From Hyphomicrobiales bacterium (GTDB taxonomy: Bacteria > Pseudomonadota > Alphaproteobacteria > Rhizobiales > Aestuariivirgaceae), in NCBI GenBank assembly GCA_025359045.1, contig JANYHN010000070.1, forward strand, positions 62,001-126,000: a DNA stretch of 64,000 nt, given 5' to 3'. The notes under the pieces were generated by a model, which had not been told where the DNA came from, searched no databases, and was given only the letters and a program-made list of their open reading frames with translations. This document shows, piece by piece, positions 8,630 to 17,635 of the stretch; within the stretch, counting starts at the first letter, position 1, and every line of letters starts with the position of its first letter. The position numbers and the translations under genes are program-made.

Positions 8630-9519
8630 ATAATTCCTGCATATTTGGCGATCAGCGCTTCGCCTTTAACGATTGAAAGTGGATCACCATAATCCACATT
8701 AAGACCTGCTATCTTCATAGCACGCAAATAGCGCATACCGATATTGGCAGAAGCCAATACAACATATTTGGCCGAACGATCGTTACTCAAAGTGGCATGA
8801 GCTACTTCAGTTCCGATCACAATGCCTGAGAGATATGACGAGAGTTGTTCTGGCTTCAGCTCATCAAAGAGGCCGAGGCTGCGCACAGAGAAGAGCGAAT
8901 GCAATAATCCCGCTGGATCAGCAAAAGCTTTTTCAACACCTTGGTTGAAGGCTTGCTCATTATCAGCATCATCTTTCATCAAGCGACCTAGAATAGAGTG
9001 GTTGCGCATGAGCGAAAAGGTTTCGCCTGTCATATAGGTTGCGAAACTGGTGATGCTGTCACCTTCGACATCGATCCATTTGCTGTGCGTGCCGGGGGTG
9101 ACGAAATGATGTGCGCCTGTGTCCAAACTCCCAAACACTTGCACCTCTTCACTACGCATAACGTCATGGCCAATAGTCGGGCTTTTGAGATGAAGGCCAG
9201 TAATGAAGTGAATAAGGCGACCGGAACTGGTTTTGTGTCGGTAAATCGCTTTGGCTAAATCTGCCGCACTTGCAGGGCAATCAACATAGGGCCGTTCAAT
9301 CCAGCCTTGTCTCGATGTGATCATGCCCGATGCAATAACGGGCAATGATTTATCCCAACTGCCGATATGGCTTTCTAAAACAGCTTCAAACGCCCCATCT
9401 TTGACTGCCAAAATACCTTCGGCGTCAGCGAACTGGTTGATCACTTTGCCGCCTGCATCCACATGATAGGCGCGGAAGGAAGTGGTGCCCCAATCAAGAG
9501 CGATGAAAGGTCTGGTCAC
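8626..9519 (-). CDS. dgoK: 2-dehydro-3-deoxygalactonokinase
   Basis: The 297-residue protein matches the DgoK family, which phosphorylates 2-keto-3-deoxygalactonate at C6 with ATP. It opens with the phosphate-binding motif FIALDWGTTSFRAY. Further family marks are the ASGMITSRQGW segment, GHDVMRSEEVQ (usually MRGEE-x-Q; here Ser replaces Gly) and PGTHSKW near residue 143. The gene overlaps araD1 upstream and dgoA downstream by four bases each, so all three are translated as a unit. Confidence 0.92.
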   Translation of the reverse strand: MTRPFIALDWGTTSFRAYHVDAGGKVINQFADAEGILAVKDGAFEAVLESHIGSWDKSLPVIASGMITSRQGWIERPYVDCPASAADLAKAIYRHKTSSGRLIHFITGLHLKSPTIGHDVMRSEEVQVFGSLDTGAHHFVTPGTHSKWIDVEGDSITSFATYMTGETFSLMRNHSILGRLMKDDADNEQAFNQGVEKAFADPAGLLHSLFSVRSLGLFDELKPEQLSSYLSGIVIGTEVAHATLSNDRSAKYVVLASANIGMRYLRAMKIAGLNVDYGDPLSIVKGEALIAKYAGII

Positions 9520-10511
9520 AGTGCTTTGACACCATTTGGTTTGAAGGTTTGTTTCATGGCTTTGAGCGGATTGCGCAGCGCTGCACCAAAAGGCTTAGCT
9601 TCAATTTCAAAAACATCACCATCCTCTGTTTGGAAGCCATCAACAATGCTGAGCGTGGCGGTTCCGAAGAAATGAATATGCACATCACCCGGTACGCGGA
9701 AGCTGTCATATTTGAAATGATGATATTCCAGATTGGCGATTGTGTGAGACATATTGGCTTCACCCGTGAGGAATGGCTTTTGCCATACGACTTCACCTTT
9801 TCGGAGAATTTTGCTGACACCTTCGATGCTGGCGGGGATTGTGCCCGACACCATTTCAGGGCCGATTGCGCAGTGCCGCAATTTGGAATGAGCGAGCAGC
9901 AGATAGTTTTGACGCTCAGTGATATGATCGGAATATTCATTGCCAATGGCAAAACCCAAACGGACGGGGCGGCCCTTGGCGTCGATCATATAGAGGCCTG
10001 CAAGCTCTGGCTCTTCGCCGCCATCTAACGCGAATGATGGTTTGGGCAGTGTGCCACCGGGGGGCACGAGCCAACGGCCATCGCCTTTGTAAAACCATTC
10101 AGGTTGCACGCCCGCTTGGCCTTTGGCGGGCTTGCCACCTTCGATGCCGGCTTTGAACATCTTGAGCGAGTCGGTGAGAGTCGCTTCTCCACCGCCTAGT
10201 TTTTGATGCATCGAGTCTCGTGCGGAGGCAGAGCCTAAATGGGTGAGGCCTGTTCCGGAAATGATGCAATGTGCGGCATCATCATGGGTGAGGGGTGGCA
10301 GAACGCGTTTTTCTTTCAGGGCCGCAGCGTAATCTTCGGTTGTGGTTGTCGCCAAAGTTTTGGCCGTCACATTAAGCGATTTGCCATCTTTGAGGGCACG
10401 GGTTGCGAGCGACGTCATTGCCTCAACACTTTTTAATTTGATGATTTTACCGCCGCTGACAAGGCCAACGGCGCGTTTATTTTTAGCGTCGACAAATTGT
10501 ATGAGGTTCAT
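9516..10511 (-). CDS. AraD1 / GguC family fumarylacetoacetate hydrolase-like protein
   Basis: This 331-residue protein has an FAH-like C-terminal half with the metal-binding pattern HIHFFGTATLS and an acidic cluster (ELAGLYMIDAKG, GFAIGNEYSDH). The whole-length pattern, including TGLTHLGSASARD and GVQPEWFYKG, is that of the AraD1 family, which includes GguC next to Agrobacterium sugar-transport genes. Members are found with pentose and hexose oxidative pathways and are thought to act on 2-keto-3-deoxy sugar acids. The exact reaction here is not clear. A good ribosome site (GGGAG) precedes the start, and the gene overlaps dgoK by four bases. Confidence 0.82.
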   Translation of the reverse strand: MNLIQFVDAKNKRAVGLVSGGKIIKLKSVEAMTSLATRALKDGKSLNVTAKTLATTTTEDYAAALKEKRVLPPLTHDDAAHCIISGTGLTHLGSASARDSMHQKLGGGEATLTDSLKMFKAGIEGGKPAKGQAGVQPEWFYKGDGRWLVPPGGTLPKPSFALDGGEEPELAGLYMIDAKGRPVRLGFAIGNEYSDHITERQNYLLLAHSKLRHCAIGPEMVSGTIPASIEGVSKILRKGEVVWQKPFLTGEANMSHTIANLEYHHFKYDSFRVPGDVHIHFFGTATLSIVDGFQTEDGDVFEIEAKPFGAALRNPLKAMKQTFKPNGVKAL

Positions 10512-10540
10512 TTTAGATCGCTCCCTGATTTGTCATACAA

Positions 10541-11467
10541 TTAACCGCCGAAACGGTGTTTGGCAAAACCTTTTACGTGTGGATCAAAACAGAAAACGCC
10601 GCCTTGCAGTGGATATTGCTTCATCACCACGCCGCCGACATGAGCGTTTGACGAGGTGACATACATGGTATCAAGATTTGCGCCGCCAAAGCAGACGCAA
10701 GTGGGGCGTGTTGCCGGCATTTCAACAATGCGGTCAATGCGGCCTTTGGGGTCAATGCGCAGAACGCAGGAACCCTCCCAGCGGGCTGACCATAGGAAAC
10801 CTTCGGCATCGACCGTTGCGCCATCTGGATAGCCATGATCCTTCGTGTCGTTGTGGATGCGTTTATTGGAGAGTGAGCCTGTGCCTAAATCAAAATCAAA
10901 GGCCCAGATGATTTGGGCGCGAGAGTCTGAGAAATAGAAGACCTTATCATCAGGTGACCAGCAGGGACCATTGGAGACACCAACGTCTTCAAACATCTTT
11001 TTCGAAGTGCCATCCTCCTCAATGCGGTAAAGCGCACCAGAATTTCTTGTGATGTCGAGGTCTTCGCCCTTTGGCCCGATATTTTGCTGCATGGTTCCGA
11101 ACCAAAAACGGCCTGTTGCATCGGCCGCGCCATCATTGCCGCGATTGCCTATGACGTTTTCGGGTTGTATAAATTCTGTGAGCGCACCTGTGGCGGGACT
11201 GAAATGATAAAGTCCATTCTCGCCGCCCACTAGCAAATTGCCATCTGGCTTTAAGGCCATTGCCGTCAAGATCACATTGAACAGCCAACTGCGATGAGAA
11301 CCCGTTGCGGGATCAAGCTTGTGAATGCGCGAAGGTAGCGCAATATCGAGCCACCAGAGAACATGCTCCTTGTCATCCCACATGCAGCCTTCGCCGAGAC
11401 GGTCATTTGATTTAGCGATGCAGGTGATGGGGGTGGTCATAACAATTTGATTATCCATATGTTTCAT
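10541..11467 (-). CDS. SMP-30/gluconolactonase family lactonase
   Basis: This 308-residue protein is a six-bladed beta-propeller lactonase of the SMP-30/regucalcin family. The metal ligands fit the family pattern: Glu in RLGEGCMWD (about residue 26), Asn in SNGPCWSPD, and Asp in YPDGATVDAEG. NDGAADATGRFWFGTM is the family signature. It should hydrolyse an aldonolactone made from an aldose (galactose, arabinose or fucose). It is the first gene of the minus-strand sugar-acid operon, and 29 bases separate it from araD1. An ATG three codons in (11458) is an alternative start; neither has a clear ribosome site. Confidence 0.88.
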   Translation of the reverse strand: MKHMDNQIVMTTPITCIAKSNDRLGEGCMWDDKEHVLWWLDIALPSRIHKLDPATGSHRSWLFNVILTAMALKPDGNLLVGGENGLYHFSPATGALTEFIQPENVIGNRGNDGAADATGRFWFGTMQQNIGPKGEDLDITRNSGALYRIEEDGTSKKMFEDVGVSNGPCWSPDDKVFYFSDSRAQIIWAFDFDLGTGSLSNKRIHNDTKDHGYPDGATVDAEGFLWSARWEGSCVLRIDPKGRIDRIVEMPATRPTCVCFGGANLDTMYVTSSNAHVGGVVMKQYPLQGGVFCFDPHVKGFAKHRFGG

Positions 11468-11550
11468 GTTGAATAGCCGAGACTTATGGTTTTTTCAAAA
11501 AATTTTGCACTCTGCCCCTTGAACATTACATTTTGTCCACTATCTACGCA

Positions 11551-11640
11551 AGATCAGCGCCGGGCCCCTCTGGCGTAACGCTCTTTGGCGTTGCGCGATG
11601 TCGGAGCTGATTTGAGCAACATCAAATCAGAGGGCCGCAC
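11551..11640 (+). promoter_or_regulatory. structured 5' leader of terC, candidate riboswitch
   Basis: Four pairings are visible. A: 11551-11558 with 11606-11613 (8 bp, one G-U). B: 11607-11615 with 11622-11630 (perfect 9 bp, 6-base loop). C: 11563-11572 with 11628-11636, which covers the Shine-Dalgarno GAGG with one bulge. D: 11573-11581 with 11588-11596 (9 bp, one G-U). A and B share bases and exclude each other, while D fits with either. Mn-sensing yybP-ykoY leaders are known before TerC/Alx genes, but I do not see their conserved GGGGAGUAG-like element. Confidence 0.55.
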
Positions 11641-12630
11641 ATGGCATTAATCGAATCCATCATTACTGGCCAATTTCTTGGAACACCACTTTATTTCTGG
11701 TATGCATTTGTAGCCGTGGTTGTGGCATTGCTGGTTTTCGATCTGGGTGTACTGCACAAAAAGACAGGTGAGATTGCCGCCGCAGAAAGTTTCAAACTTT
11801 ATGCCTTCTATGTTGCTATCGCCGCCGCATTTGGCGGGTGGGTGTGGTGGGCCAGGGGCGCACAAAGTGGACTTGAATTTTATACGGGCTATTTGATCGA
11901 ACAATCCTTGGCGATGGATAATGTGTTTGTGATCGCCACAATTTTTACCTTCCTTGCAATTCCGCGCTCGTATCAACACAGGGTTTTGTTCTGGGGTATT
12001 TTGGGCGTGATCGTGTTTCGCGCCATATTGATTGGCGTGGGTGCCGCACTTGTTACGTCATTCTCTTGGATACTTCTATTGTTCGGTGCGTTTTTAATTT
12101 TCACCGGTATCAACATGTTTCGCAAGCAAGACCATGCGCCAGATATGGAAAATAATTTTGCGTTGAAATGGCTGCGGAAACGGTTTCCAATCAGCAACGA
12201 GTTAGATGGTGAAAAATTCACCACGCAGAAGATTGATCCGGCAACTGGTAAGCTTAAAACATATCTGACGCCGTTATTGGTCGCTTTGATCCTTGTTGAA
12301 ATCATCGATTTGGTTTTTGCGGTGGATTCGGTGCCAGCCGTGTTTGCTGTCACGCAGGATCCCTTCATTGTTTATACCTCTAACATCTTTGCGATATTGG
12401 GATTGCGCTCGCTCTATTTTGCTTTGGCCGTGGCTATCCACCGATTCAAATATTTGCAGACTTCGTTGGCGATTATTCTCACCCTCGTCGGCATAAAGAT
12501 TTTCTTGGTGCCGATGGGTGTGAAAATTGATACCGCAGTTTCGCTTTTTGTCACTGTTGCGATATTGGCGGGTGGTATTTTATACTCGCTTTGGAAAACC
12601 CGTAATGATGAGTCGGCACAACAATTATGA
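11641..12630 (+). CDS. TerC/Alx family integral membrane protein, probable manganese exporter
   Basis: This 329-residue inner-membrane protein has about nine hydrophobic segments. It carries the family's acidic membrane motifs, LIEQSLAMDNVFV (about residue 87) and VEIIDLVFAVDSVPA (about residue 219), which supply metal-coordinating Asp and Glu. The architecture and length match Alx of E. coli (about 320 residues), which exports Mn(II). A charged cytoplasmic loop of about 55 residues lies between the halves. The start overlaps nothing and follows a structured leader. It is coupled to yqhA by an ATGA overlap. Metal specificity is inferred from the family. Confidence 0.88.
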   Translation: MALIESIITGQFLGTPLYFWYAFVAVVVALLVFDLGVLHKKTGEIAAAESFKLYAFYVAIAAAFGGWVWWARGAQSGLEFYTGYLIEQSLAMDNVFVIATIFTFLAIPRSYQHRVLFWGILGVIVFRAILIGVGAALVTSFSWILLLFGAFLIFTGINMFRKQDHAPDMENNFALKWLRKRFPISNELDGEKFTTQKIDPATGKLKTYLTPLLVALILVEIIDLVFAVDSVPAVFAVTQDPFIVYTSNIFAILGLRSLYFALAVAIHRFKYLQTSLAIILTLVGIKIFLVPMGVKIDTAVSLFVTVAILAGGILYSLWKTRNDESAQQL

Positions 12631-13145
12631 AAAAACTTGAACACGCTGTTGAATATGTAATCCTCGCTTCGCGCTGGCTGTTGGTGGTTTTTTATCTGGG
12701 GCTTACGGCGGCGCTTGGCCTTTATGCAATTTCGTTTATGAAAAAACTTTGGGAATATTTCAGCCATGTGATGGATTTGGAAGAGACTGAAGCTATTCTC
12801 AAAATATTGAGCTTGATTGATGCAAGCTTGGTGGCCAGTCTAGTGGTGATGGTGATTATTTCTGGGTATGAAAATTTTGTGAGCAAGTTTGATAATGCCG
12901 AAGGTGGCGAGCTTTCTTTTCTTGGTAAAATTGATGCGAGCTCATTGAAGATTAAAGTGGCATCGACGATCGTTGCAATTTCTTCGATTCATCTTTTGCA
13001 GATATTTCTCAATGCTGACAAATATACTGAAAGCAAGATCATGTGGCTGACCATTGTGCACATGGCTTTTGTTTTGTCGGCTTTGTTGCTGGCTTATATT
13101 GACCGGGTGATGACTGCGACGAAGAAGGATAAAAAAGAGGATTGA
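12627..13145 (+). CDS. yqhA: YqhA family (TIGR00645) membrane protein
   Basis: This 172-residue protein has four hydrophobic segments and a strongly charged C-terminus (TATKKDKKED). Family marks are the N-terminal EHAVEYVILASRWLL and the ISGYENFVSKFD segment after helix 2. The family is conserved but its function is not known. Its start overlaps the terC stop in ATGA, so it is translated with the predicted manganese exporter; a role in metal or membrane stress is an inference from that pairing only. It ends three bases from the convergent exported-protein gene. Confidence 0.88.
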   Translation: MKKLEHAVEYVILASRWLLVVFYLGLTAALGLYAISFMKKLWEYFSHVMDLEETEAILKILSLIDASLVASLVVMVIISGYENFVSKFDNAEGGELSFLGKIDASSLKIKVASTIVAISSIHLLQIFLNADKYTESKIMWLTIVHMAFVLSALLLAYIDRVMTATKKDKKED

Positions 13146-13148
13146 GGA

Positions 13149-13739
13149 TCAATATTTTTCGCAATTATCATCAGCGATATCTGTTTGTTTTTTATCTGTC
13201 GTCGGCAGCGTAATAGCGGTTTGTCCACTTACCCCGCATTCAAATTTTTCGGCCAGTGTATCGGCGATCTCCCGCGCTTTTAGATTAGCATTTGGAAAAG
13301 CCCCTTCGACGACCGCCATATGACAGGAATTGTTAGATTCTAATCTGGTGACAACGAGCCAGGTTTTGGTTTTTGCTGAGTCCGCGGGATCGTAAGAGAC
13401 CGTCCAACGTTGAATGGCCGCAAATGGTTTGCCCTTGTTAAGGCGCCATTCAATTGTGTTATTTGCACTATTGAAGCCGCTGAAAGTTTGTTCTGCTGCG
13501 CAATGCTGTTTGGGCGATTTTCCGAAGGCTACAAATTGGCGTAGATCACCCTCGGCAAAATAGATTTTTAAATTGCCATAGCCTTTGCAGAGCCATGAGC
13601 CGCTATCACCCTCGTCGGTGTTACCAACATCGAGCTTTGGGCACTTTGCGATATCGTATTTTGTATACACACTGCTGTTGGCGCCCAGTGCCAAAGTGGG
13701 TGCCACCAAGAACAAAATAGTCGCAAGCAACTTTTCCAT
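13149..13739 (-). CDS. exported protein of unknown function
   Basis: The 196-residue protein starts with a typical Sec signal peptide (KLLATILFLVAPTLALGANS). The mature part has several cysteines (KCPKL, WLCKGY, QHCAAE, NSCHMA, FECGV, DNCEKY), an even number that could form disulfides in the periplasm. The WLCKGYGNLKIYFAEGDLRQFVAFG and TWLVVTRLE segments suggest a beta-rich fold. I recognise no family. It stands alone between yqhA (convergent) and yggT. Confidence 0.7.
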   Translation of the reverse strand: MEKLLATILFLVAPTLALGANSSVYTKYDIAKCPKLDVGNTDEGDSGSWLCKGYGNLKIYFAEGDLRQFVAFGKSPKQHCAAEQTFSGFNSANNTIEWRLNKGKPFAAIQRWTVSYDPADSAKTKTWLVVTRLESNNSCHMAVVEGAFPNANLKAREIADTLAEKFECGVSGQTAITLPTTDKKQTDIADDNCEKY

Positions 13740-13787
13740 TGTACCAAGCTATTTCAGATTTTTTCTAAAGTCTACGAAGCTCTTGCG

Positions 13788-14078
13788 CTAATAGAACAAT
13801 TTCGGCCAATATTCTTGGATAAGGATTTCCAAGAATTGTAGACCGATGAACACAAATATCGGAGATATATCCATCCCGCCCAAATCAGGTAACATGCGCC
13901 GGATAGGTCTTGAAACGGGCTCGGTTAAGCTGAGCAGCGTCCGGTAAATTTGTCTCACAGTTTGGTTGTTGTTGTTGATGATGTTGAACTGGAAAAGCCA
14001 GCTCATAACGATCATCGCAATGAAGACCCATTTATATAAGGATATGAGGGTGAGAATTAACCATTCTAACGCGTGCAT
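13788..14078 (-). CDS. yggT: YggT family membrane protein
   Basis: The 96-residue protein has two hydrophobic helices (about residues 5-30 and 72-90) joined by a loop with the family motif LLSLTEPVSRPIRRMLPDLGGMD, the most conserved part of YggT proteins. The family is linked to cell-envelope stress and, in some lineages, to osmotic uptake or organisation of the division region; its role here is not shown. It follows phoB after about 75 bases on the same strand and may be read through from the pho operon. Confidence 0.9.
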   Translation of the reverse strand: MHALEWLILTLISLYKWVFIAMIVMSWLFQFNIINNNNQTVRQIYRTLLSLTEPVSRPIRRMLPDLGGMDISPIFVFIGLQFLEILIQEYWPKLFY

Positions 14079-14152
14079 AACATTCTTTCATCTTTGTTTC
14101 GGACGAGATGTAATGCTCTCAGCGCTGACATGCAAGCCCGGTAGATGACATT

Positions 14153-14854
14153 TCAGGCGGTTCGGCCAAACCGCTCATCAAAAGCATAACCCATGGCGCG
14201 GATGGTGCGCACAGGGTCAGTCTCGCGGCCACGTGACAGAGATTTGCGGAGGCGGCCCACATGCACATCCACTGTGCGCTCATCAACAAACGCGTCGCGG
14301 CCCCACACGGTGTCAAGCAACTGGCTGCGCGAATAGACACGGCCGGGGTTTTTCATCAGCTGTTCGAGCAGGCGAAACTCTGTGGGAGAAAGATTGATAT
14401 CGCGAGGGCCACGGTTCACGCGGCGGGTTTTGCGGTCGAGCACCAAGTCTCCGGCCTTTAGTTGTTCGGCAACTGCATCGGGGTTCACACGGCGCAGAAT
14501 AGTTTTGATGCGGGCTAACAGTTCTGGAACTGAAAATGGTTTTACTAAATAATCATCTGCGCCAGTGGCAAGGCCGCGCACGCGTTCGGCTTCTTCGCTT
14601 CTGGCAGTTAGCATGATGATGGGAATGTCGCGGGCTTCGGGCTTGGCGCGGATGAGGCGGCACACTTCAATGCCGGAAATGCCTGGCAACATCCAATCGA
14701 GCAAAATCAAATCAGGCTTTTCTTCGCCGATGAGATAAAGTGCATCTTCACCTTGCGCAGAGTGGCGCACTTTATAACCTTCAGACTCCAAATTATAGCG
14801 CAACAGAACTTGCAGCGGTTCTTCATCTTCGATGACAAGAATCGACGCGCTCAT
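14153..14854 (-). CDS. phoB: phosphate regulon response regulator PhoB
   Basis: The 233-residue OmpR-type regulator has a receiver domain (residues about 4-120) with the acidic pair in IEDEE, the phosphorylated Asp in LILLDWMLPG, Thr in MLTARSE and Lys in DDYLVKPFS. The C-terminal winged helix (about 130-228) ends in the recognition part DERTVDVHVGRLRKSL. It binds Pho boxes such as the one before pstS and activates phosphate-starvation genes. It overlaps phoU by four bases and is the last pho gene of the operon. The receiver partner is the PhoR kinase at 20067-21092. Confidence 0.95.
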   Translation of the reverse strand: MSASILVIEDEEPLQVLLRYNLESEGYKVRHSAQGEDALYLIGEEKPDLILLDWMLPGISGIEVCRLIRAKPEARDIPIIMLTARSEEAERVRGLATGADDYLVKPFSVPELLARIKTILRRVNPDAVAEQLKAGDLVLDRKTRRVNRGPRDINLSPTEFRLLEQLMKNPGRVYSRSQLLDTVWGRDAFVDERTVDVHVGRLRKSLSRGRETDPVRTIRAMGYAFDERFGRTA

Positions 14855-15561
14855 TTCATATCCGACGTTGACATCATGGCTGTGACGTCTTTCTTCGGGC
14901 GGTCTTCGCCGATGGATTTTCCGTGGACGAGATAATAAGTGTTTTCAGCAATATTAGTCGTGTGATCGCCGATACGTTCCAGGTTTTTCGCGCCGAAAAG
15001 CAAGTGGGTGCAAAGGCCGATGTTGCGTGGGTCTTCCATCATATAGGTGAGAAGTTCGCGGAATATGGAATTATAAAGCGCGTCCAAATCTTCATCAGCG
15101 CGCCATACGGACAAGGCCTTAACATCGTCGCCATGGGTATAAGCATCTAGGATATTTTTTAGTTGCGCTTGGGCCATCTGGCCCATGCGCGTGAGGCCAG
15201 GGGAGAGCCTGCGCGGCAATGGTTCATTGATGGCGTGGGTGCGTTTGGCGGTATTTTTAGCAAGATCGCCGATGCGTTCAATATCACCAGCCACCCGAAT
15301 GGCCACCATGATCTCGCGCAGGTCGAGCGCCATGGGTTGGCGTTTGGCGATAGTGAGGATGGCCTTTTCCTCGATCTGGCGTTCAAGTTGATCCAACTTT
15401 TCATCGCGTGCAATCACTGAGTCCGCAAGCGTTACATCGCGCTTGGTCAAAGCAATAATCGCGTTATGAAGTTGTTCTTCTGCCAACCCACCCATTTCGG
15501 CGAGCATGGTTTTGAGCGACTGAATATCTTGGTCGTAGGCTTTGACGATGTGATCAGGCAT
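14851..15561 (-). CDS. phoU: phosphate signalling protein PhoU
   Basis: PhoU is 236 residues here, two repeats of a three-helix bundle. The acidic metal-binding stretches are visible in both halves (IRVAGDIERIGDLAKN near residue 75 and AKNLERIGDHTTNIAE near residue 195). It links the Pst transporter to PhoR and keeps the regulon off when phosphate is plentiful. The ATG at 15561 is chosen because GGAGG lies five bases before it; a TTG four codons upstream overlaps that site. It lies between pstB and phoB, the usual order. Confidence 0.95.
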   Translation of the reverse strand: MPDHIVKAYDQDIQSLKTMLAEMGGLAEEQLHNAIIALTKRDVTLADSVIARDEKLDQLERQIEEKAILTIAKRQPMALDLREIMVAIRVAGDIERIGDLAKNTAKRTHAINEPLPRRLSPGLTRMGQMAQAQLKNILDAYTHGDDVKALSVWRADEDLDALYNSIFRELLTYMMEDPRNIGLCTHLLFGAKNLERIGDHTTNIAENTYYLVHGKSIGEDRPKKDVTAMMSTSDMK

Positions 15562-15581
15562 TTTGGCCTCCAAATTTCATT

Positions 15582-16397
15582 TTAGCCGAAACGGCCTGTG
15601 ATGTAGTCTTGTGTGCGTTTATCTTGAGGATTGGTGAACATGGTATTGGTGTCACCGGTCTCGACCAATGTTCCCAAGTGGAAAAAAGCGGTGAGTTGTG
15701 AAACACGTGCCGCCTGTTGCATCGAGTGTGTAACGATGATGATGCAGTAGTTCTGGCGCAATTCGTCGATCAATTCTTCAATACGGGCTGTGGCGATGGG
15801 GTCAAGCGCTGAGCAAGGCTCATCCATCAAGATCACTTCGGGGTTTACAGCAATAGCACGGGCAATGCAGAGGCGTTGTTGCTGACCGCCCGAAAGGCCT
15901 GTGCCTGGAGAATTCAAGCGATCTTTTACTTCTTCAAAAAGGCCCGCCTTCTTCAAACTTGCAACTACCATCTCTTCCAAATCAGTCTTGTTCTTTGCTA
16001 GGCCATGAATGCGCGGGCCATAGGCCACGTTTTCGAAAATCGATTTTGGAAACGGATTTGGCTTTTGAAACACCATACCGACATGTGAACGCAGCTGCAC
16101 TACATCAACATCTTTGTCATATATGTTCTTGTCGTCCAAACGTACTTCACCGTCTACGCGGCAGCCATCAATCGTGTCGTTCATGCGGTTAATGGCGCGC
16201 AGAAATGTTGATTTTCCACAGCCCGATGGGCCAATGAATGCAGAAACCGAGCGATCTGGGATTTCGATTGAGAGATCTTTGATCGCATGTTTTTCGCTAT
16301 AATAGATATTGACCTTGCGCGCTGAAATGCGAGTTGACCTTTCGCCCACCATTTGGGTGTTCTTCTCGGTTGCTCTGGCTGTTGACATCTGGTTCAT
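15582..16397 (-). CDS. pstB: phosphate ABC transporter ATP-binding protein PstB
   Basis: This 271-residue ABC ATPase has Walker [10 protein letters not shown] (about residue 56), a Q-loop in [11 protein letters not shown], the signature LSGGQQQR, Walker [14 protein letters not shown] and the switch His in VTHSMQQA. The KPNPFPKSI and PCSALDP segments are characteristic of PstB. It powers high-affinity phosphate import through PstC and PstA. About 28 residues precede the ABC core, slightly longer than in E. coli. Confidence 0.96.
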   Translation of the reverse strand: MNQMSTARATEKNTQMVGERSTRISARKVNIYYSEKHAIKDLSIEIPDRSVSAFIGPSGCGKSTFLRAINRMNDTIDGCRVDGEVRLDDKNIYDKDVDVVQLRSHVGMVFQKPNPFPKSIFENVAYGPRIHGLAKNKTDLEEMVVASLKKAGLFEEVKDRLNSPGTGLSGGQQQRLCIARAIAVNPEVILMDEPCSALDPIATARIEELIDELRQNYCIIIVTHSMQQAARVSQLTAFFHLGTLVETGDTNTMFTNPQDKRTQDYITGRFG

Positions 16398-16405
16398 GAT
16401 TTTCC

Positions 16406-17635
16406 TTACCAGCGACGCTCAAATTTGCGGCGCAAATAGATTGCGAGGGCATTAGCCAACATCAGTATACCAATGAGGATAATGATGGCGGCTGCAGTTT
16501 TCGATTTGAAAGCCAGTTCAGGTAAATCTGACCAAAGAAAGATTTGCACAGGCAACACCGTGGCCGCATCGGTCGGGCTTTGCGGCACATCAGCAATGAA
16601 GGCCACCATGCCGATCATCAACAAAGGGGCAGTTTCTCCGAAGGCGCGGGCTAGGGCCAATATCGTTCCGGTTAAAATTCCGGGTAGAGCCAAAGGCAAT
16701 ACGTGATGGAAAACCGCTTGTTGTTGTGATGCACCTACACCGAGTGCCGCCTCTTTGATTGATGGTGGCACAGCGCGCAGCGCGGCGCGTGACGCGATGA
16801 TGATTGTTGGCAAAACCAGCAAGGCTAGAACCAGACCACCAACAACCGGCGCAGAGCGCGGCAGGCCGAAGAAATTGAGGAACATGGCCAAGCCCAGCAA
16901 GCCGAAGATGATCGATGGCACGGCCGCTAGATTGTTGATGTTCACTTCAATTAAATCCGTCCAGCGGTTTCTGCGGGCAAATTGCTCGAGATAAATCGCA
17001 GCAAATACACCCAGAGGCAAGCCGATGAGGATGGCAATACCCACTGTAAACAACGAACCCTTTATAGCACCCAGTAGGCCAGCCAATTCAGGTTCGCGGC
17101 TATCGCCATTGGTCCAGAAGCGCCATGAGATCGATTGGGAGACGGGTAATTTTGCTTTAAACTTGTCGAGCAAAGGTTTGTCGTCGGTGTCAATGAGGCC
17201 TTTGTAATAGAGATCAGCCTCGGCAGAGAGCAACAAATCTGCTTTTACGGTTTGGCCGATCAATTCTGGCTTTGCCAAAACCATATTGCGCAAATCGTCG
17301 CCAGCAGCTTGCGATATGAAACTGGCGAGCGTTTTTTTATCTTCGCGAGATTGGATATCAGGAAACTGCTCGCGCACTGATTGTTTGATTATCGCAGCAA
17401 AATCACTATTGGCGATGTCTGATGCACCAACCTTCTCAGGATCGATTTTTATCTCGATACTGGAATGACTTTCGAAAAATGCGGGCCAACCTTTGCTAAT
17501 GATATCATAGAGCAGAAAACCTAAGAAAATGGTGGTGAGGGCAAGTGCAATGGCACCATAAGCGCGAAACCGCGTTTCTGACGCATAGCGTTTTGCGAGC
17601 AGGCCGTTTGAGCCTTTTGCAGAGAGTTCAATCAT
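16406..17635 (-). CDS. pstA: phosphate ABC transporter permease PstA
   Basis: The protein is 409 residues from the ATG at 17635, which overlaps the last codons of pstC. An in-frame start further upstream would lie deep inside pstC and was not used. A membrane anchor near residue 25 is followed by a periplasmic region of about 120 residues rich in charged residues, then the permease core with the EAA loop ([20 protein letters not shown]). The long periplasmic insert is common in alphaproteobacterial PstA and absent from the 296-residue E. coli protein. Its function there is unknown. Confidence 0.93.
   Translation of the reverse strand: MIELSAKGSNGLLAKRYASETRFRAYGAIALALTTIFLGFLLYDIISKGWPAFFESHSSIEIKIDPEKVGASDIANSDFAAIIKQSVREQFPDIQSREDKKTLASFISQAAGDDLRNMVLAKPELIGQTVKADLLLSAEADLYYKGLIDTDDKPLLDKFKAKLPVSQSISWRFWTNGDSREPELAGLLGAIKGSLFTVGIAILIGLPLGVFAAIYLEQFARRNRWTDLIEVNINNLAAVPSIIFGLLGLAMFLNFFGLPRSAPVVGGLVLALLVLPTIIIASRAALRAVPPSIKEAALGVGASQQQAVFHHVLPLALPGILTGTILALARAFGETAPLLMIGMVAFIADVPQSPTDAATVLPVQIFLWSDLPELAFKSKTAAAIIILIGILMLANALAIYLRRKFERRW

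Noticed and set aside
11541-11640. yybP-ykoY Mn riboswitch
   Set aside because: Position and gene fit, but the conserved GGGGAGUAG-like element is not visible, so the leader is described only as a candidate structured RNA.
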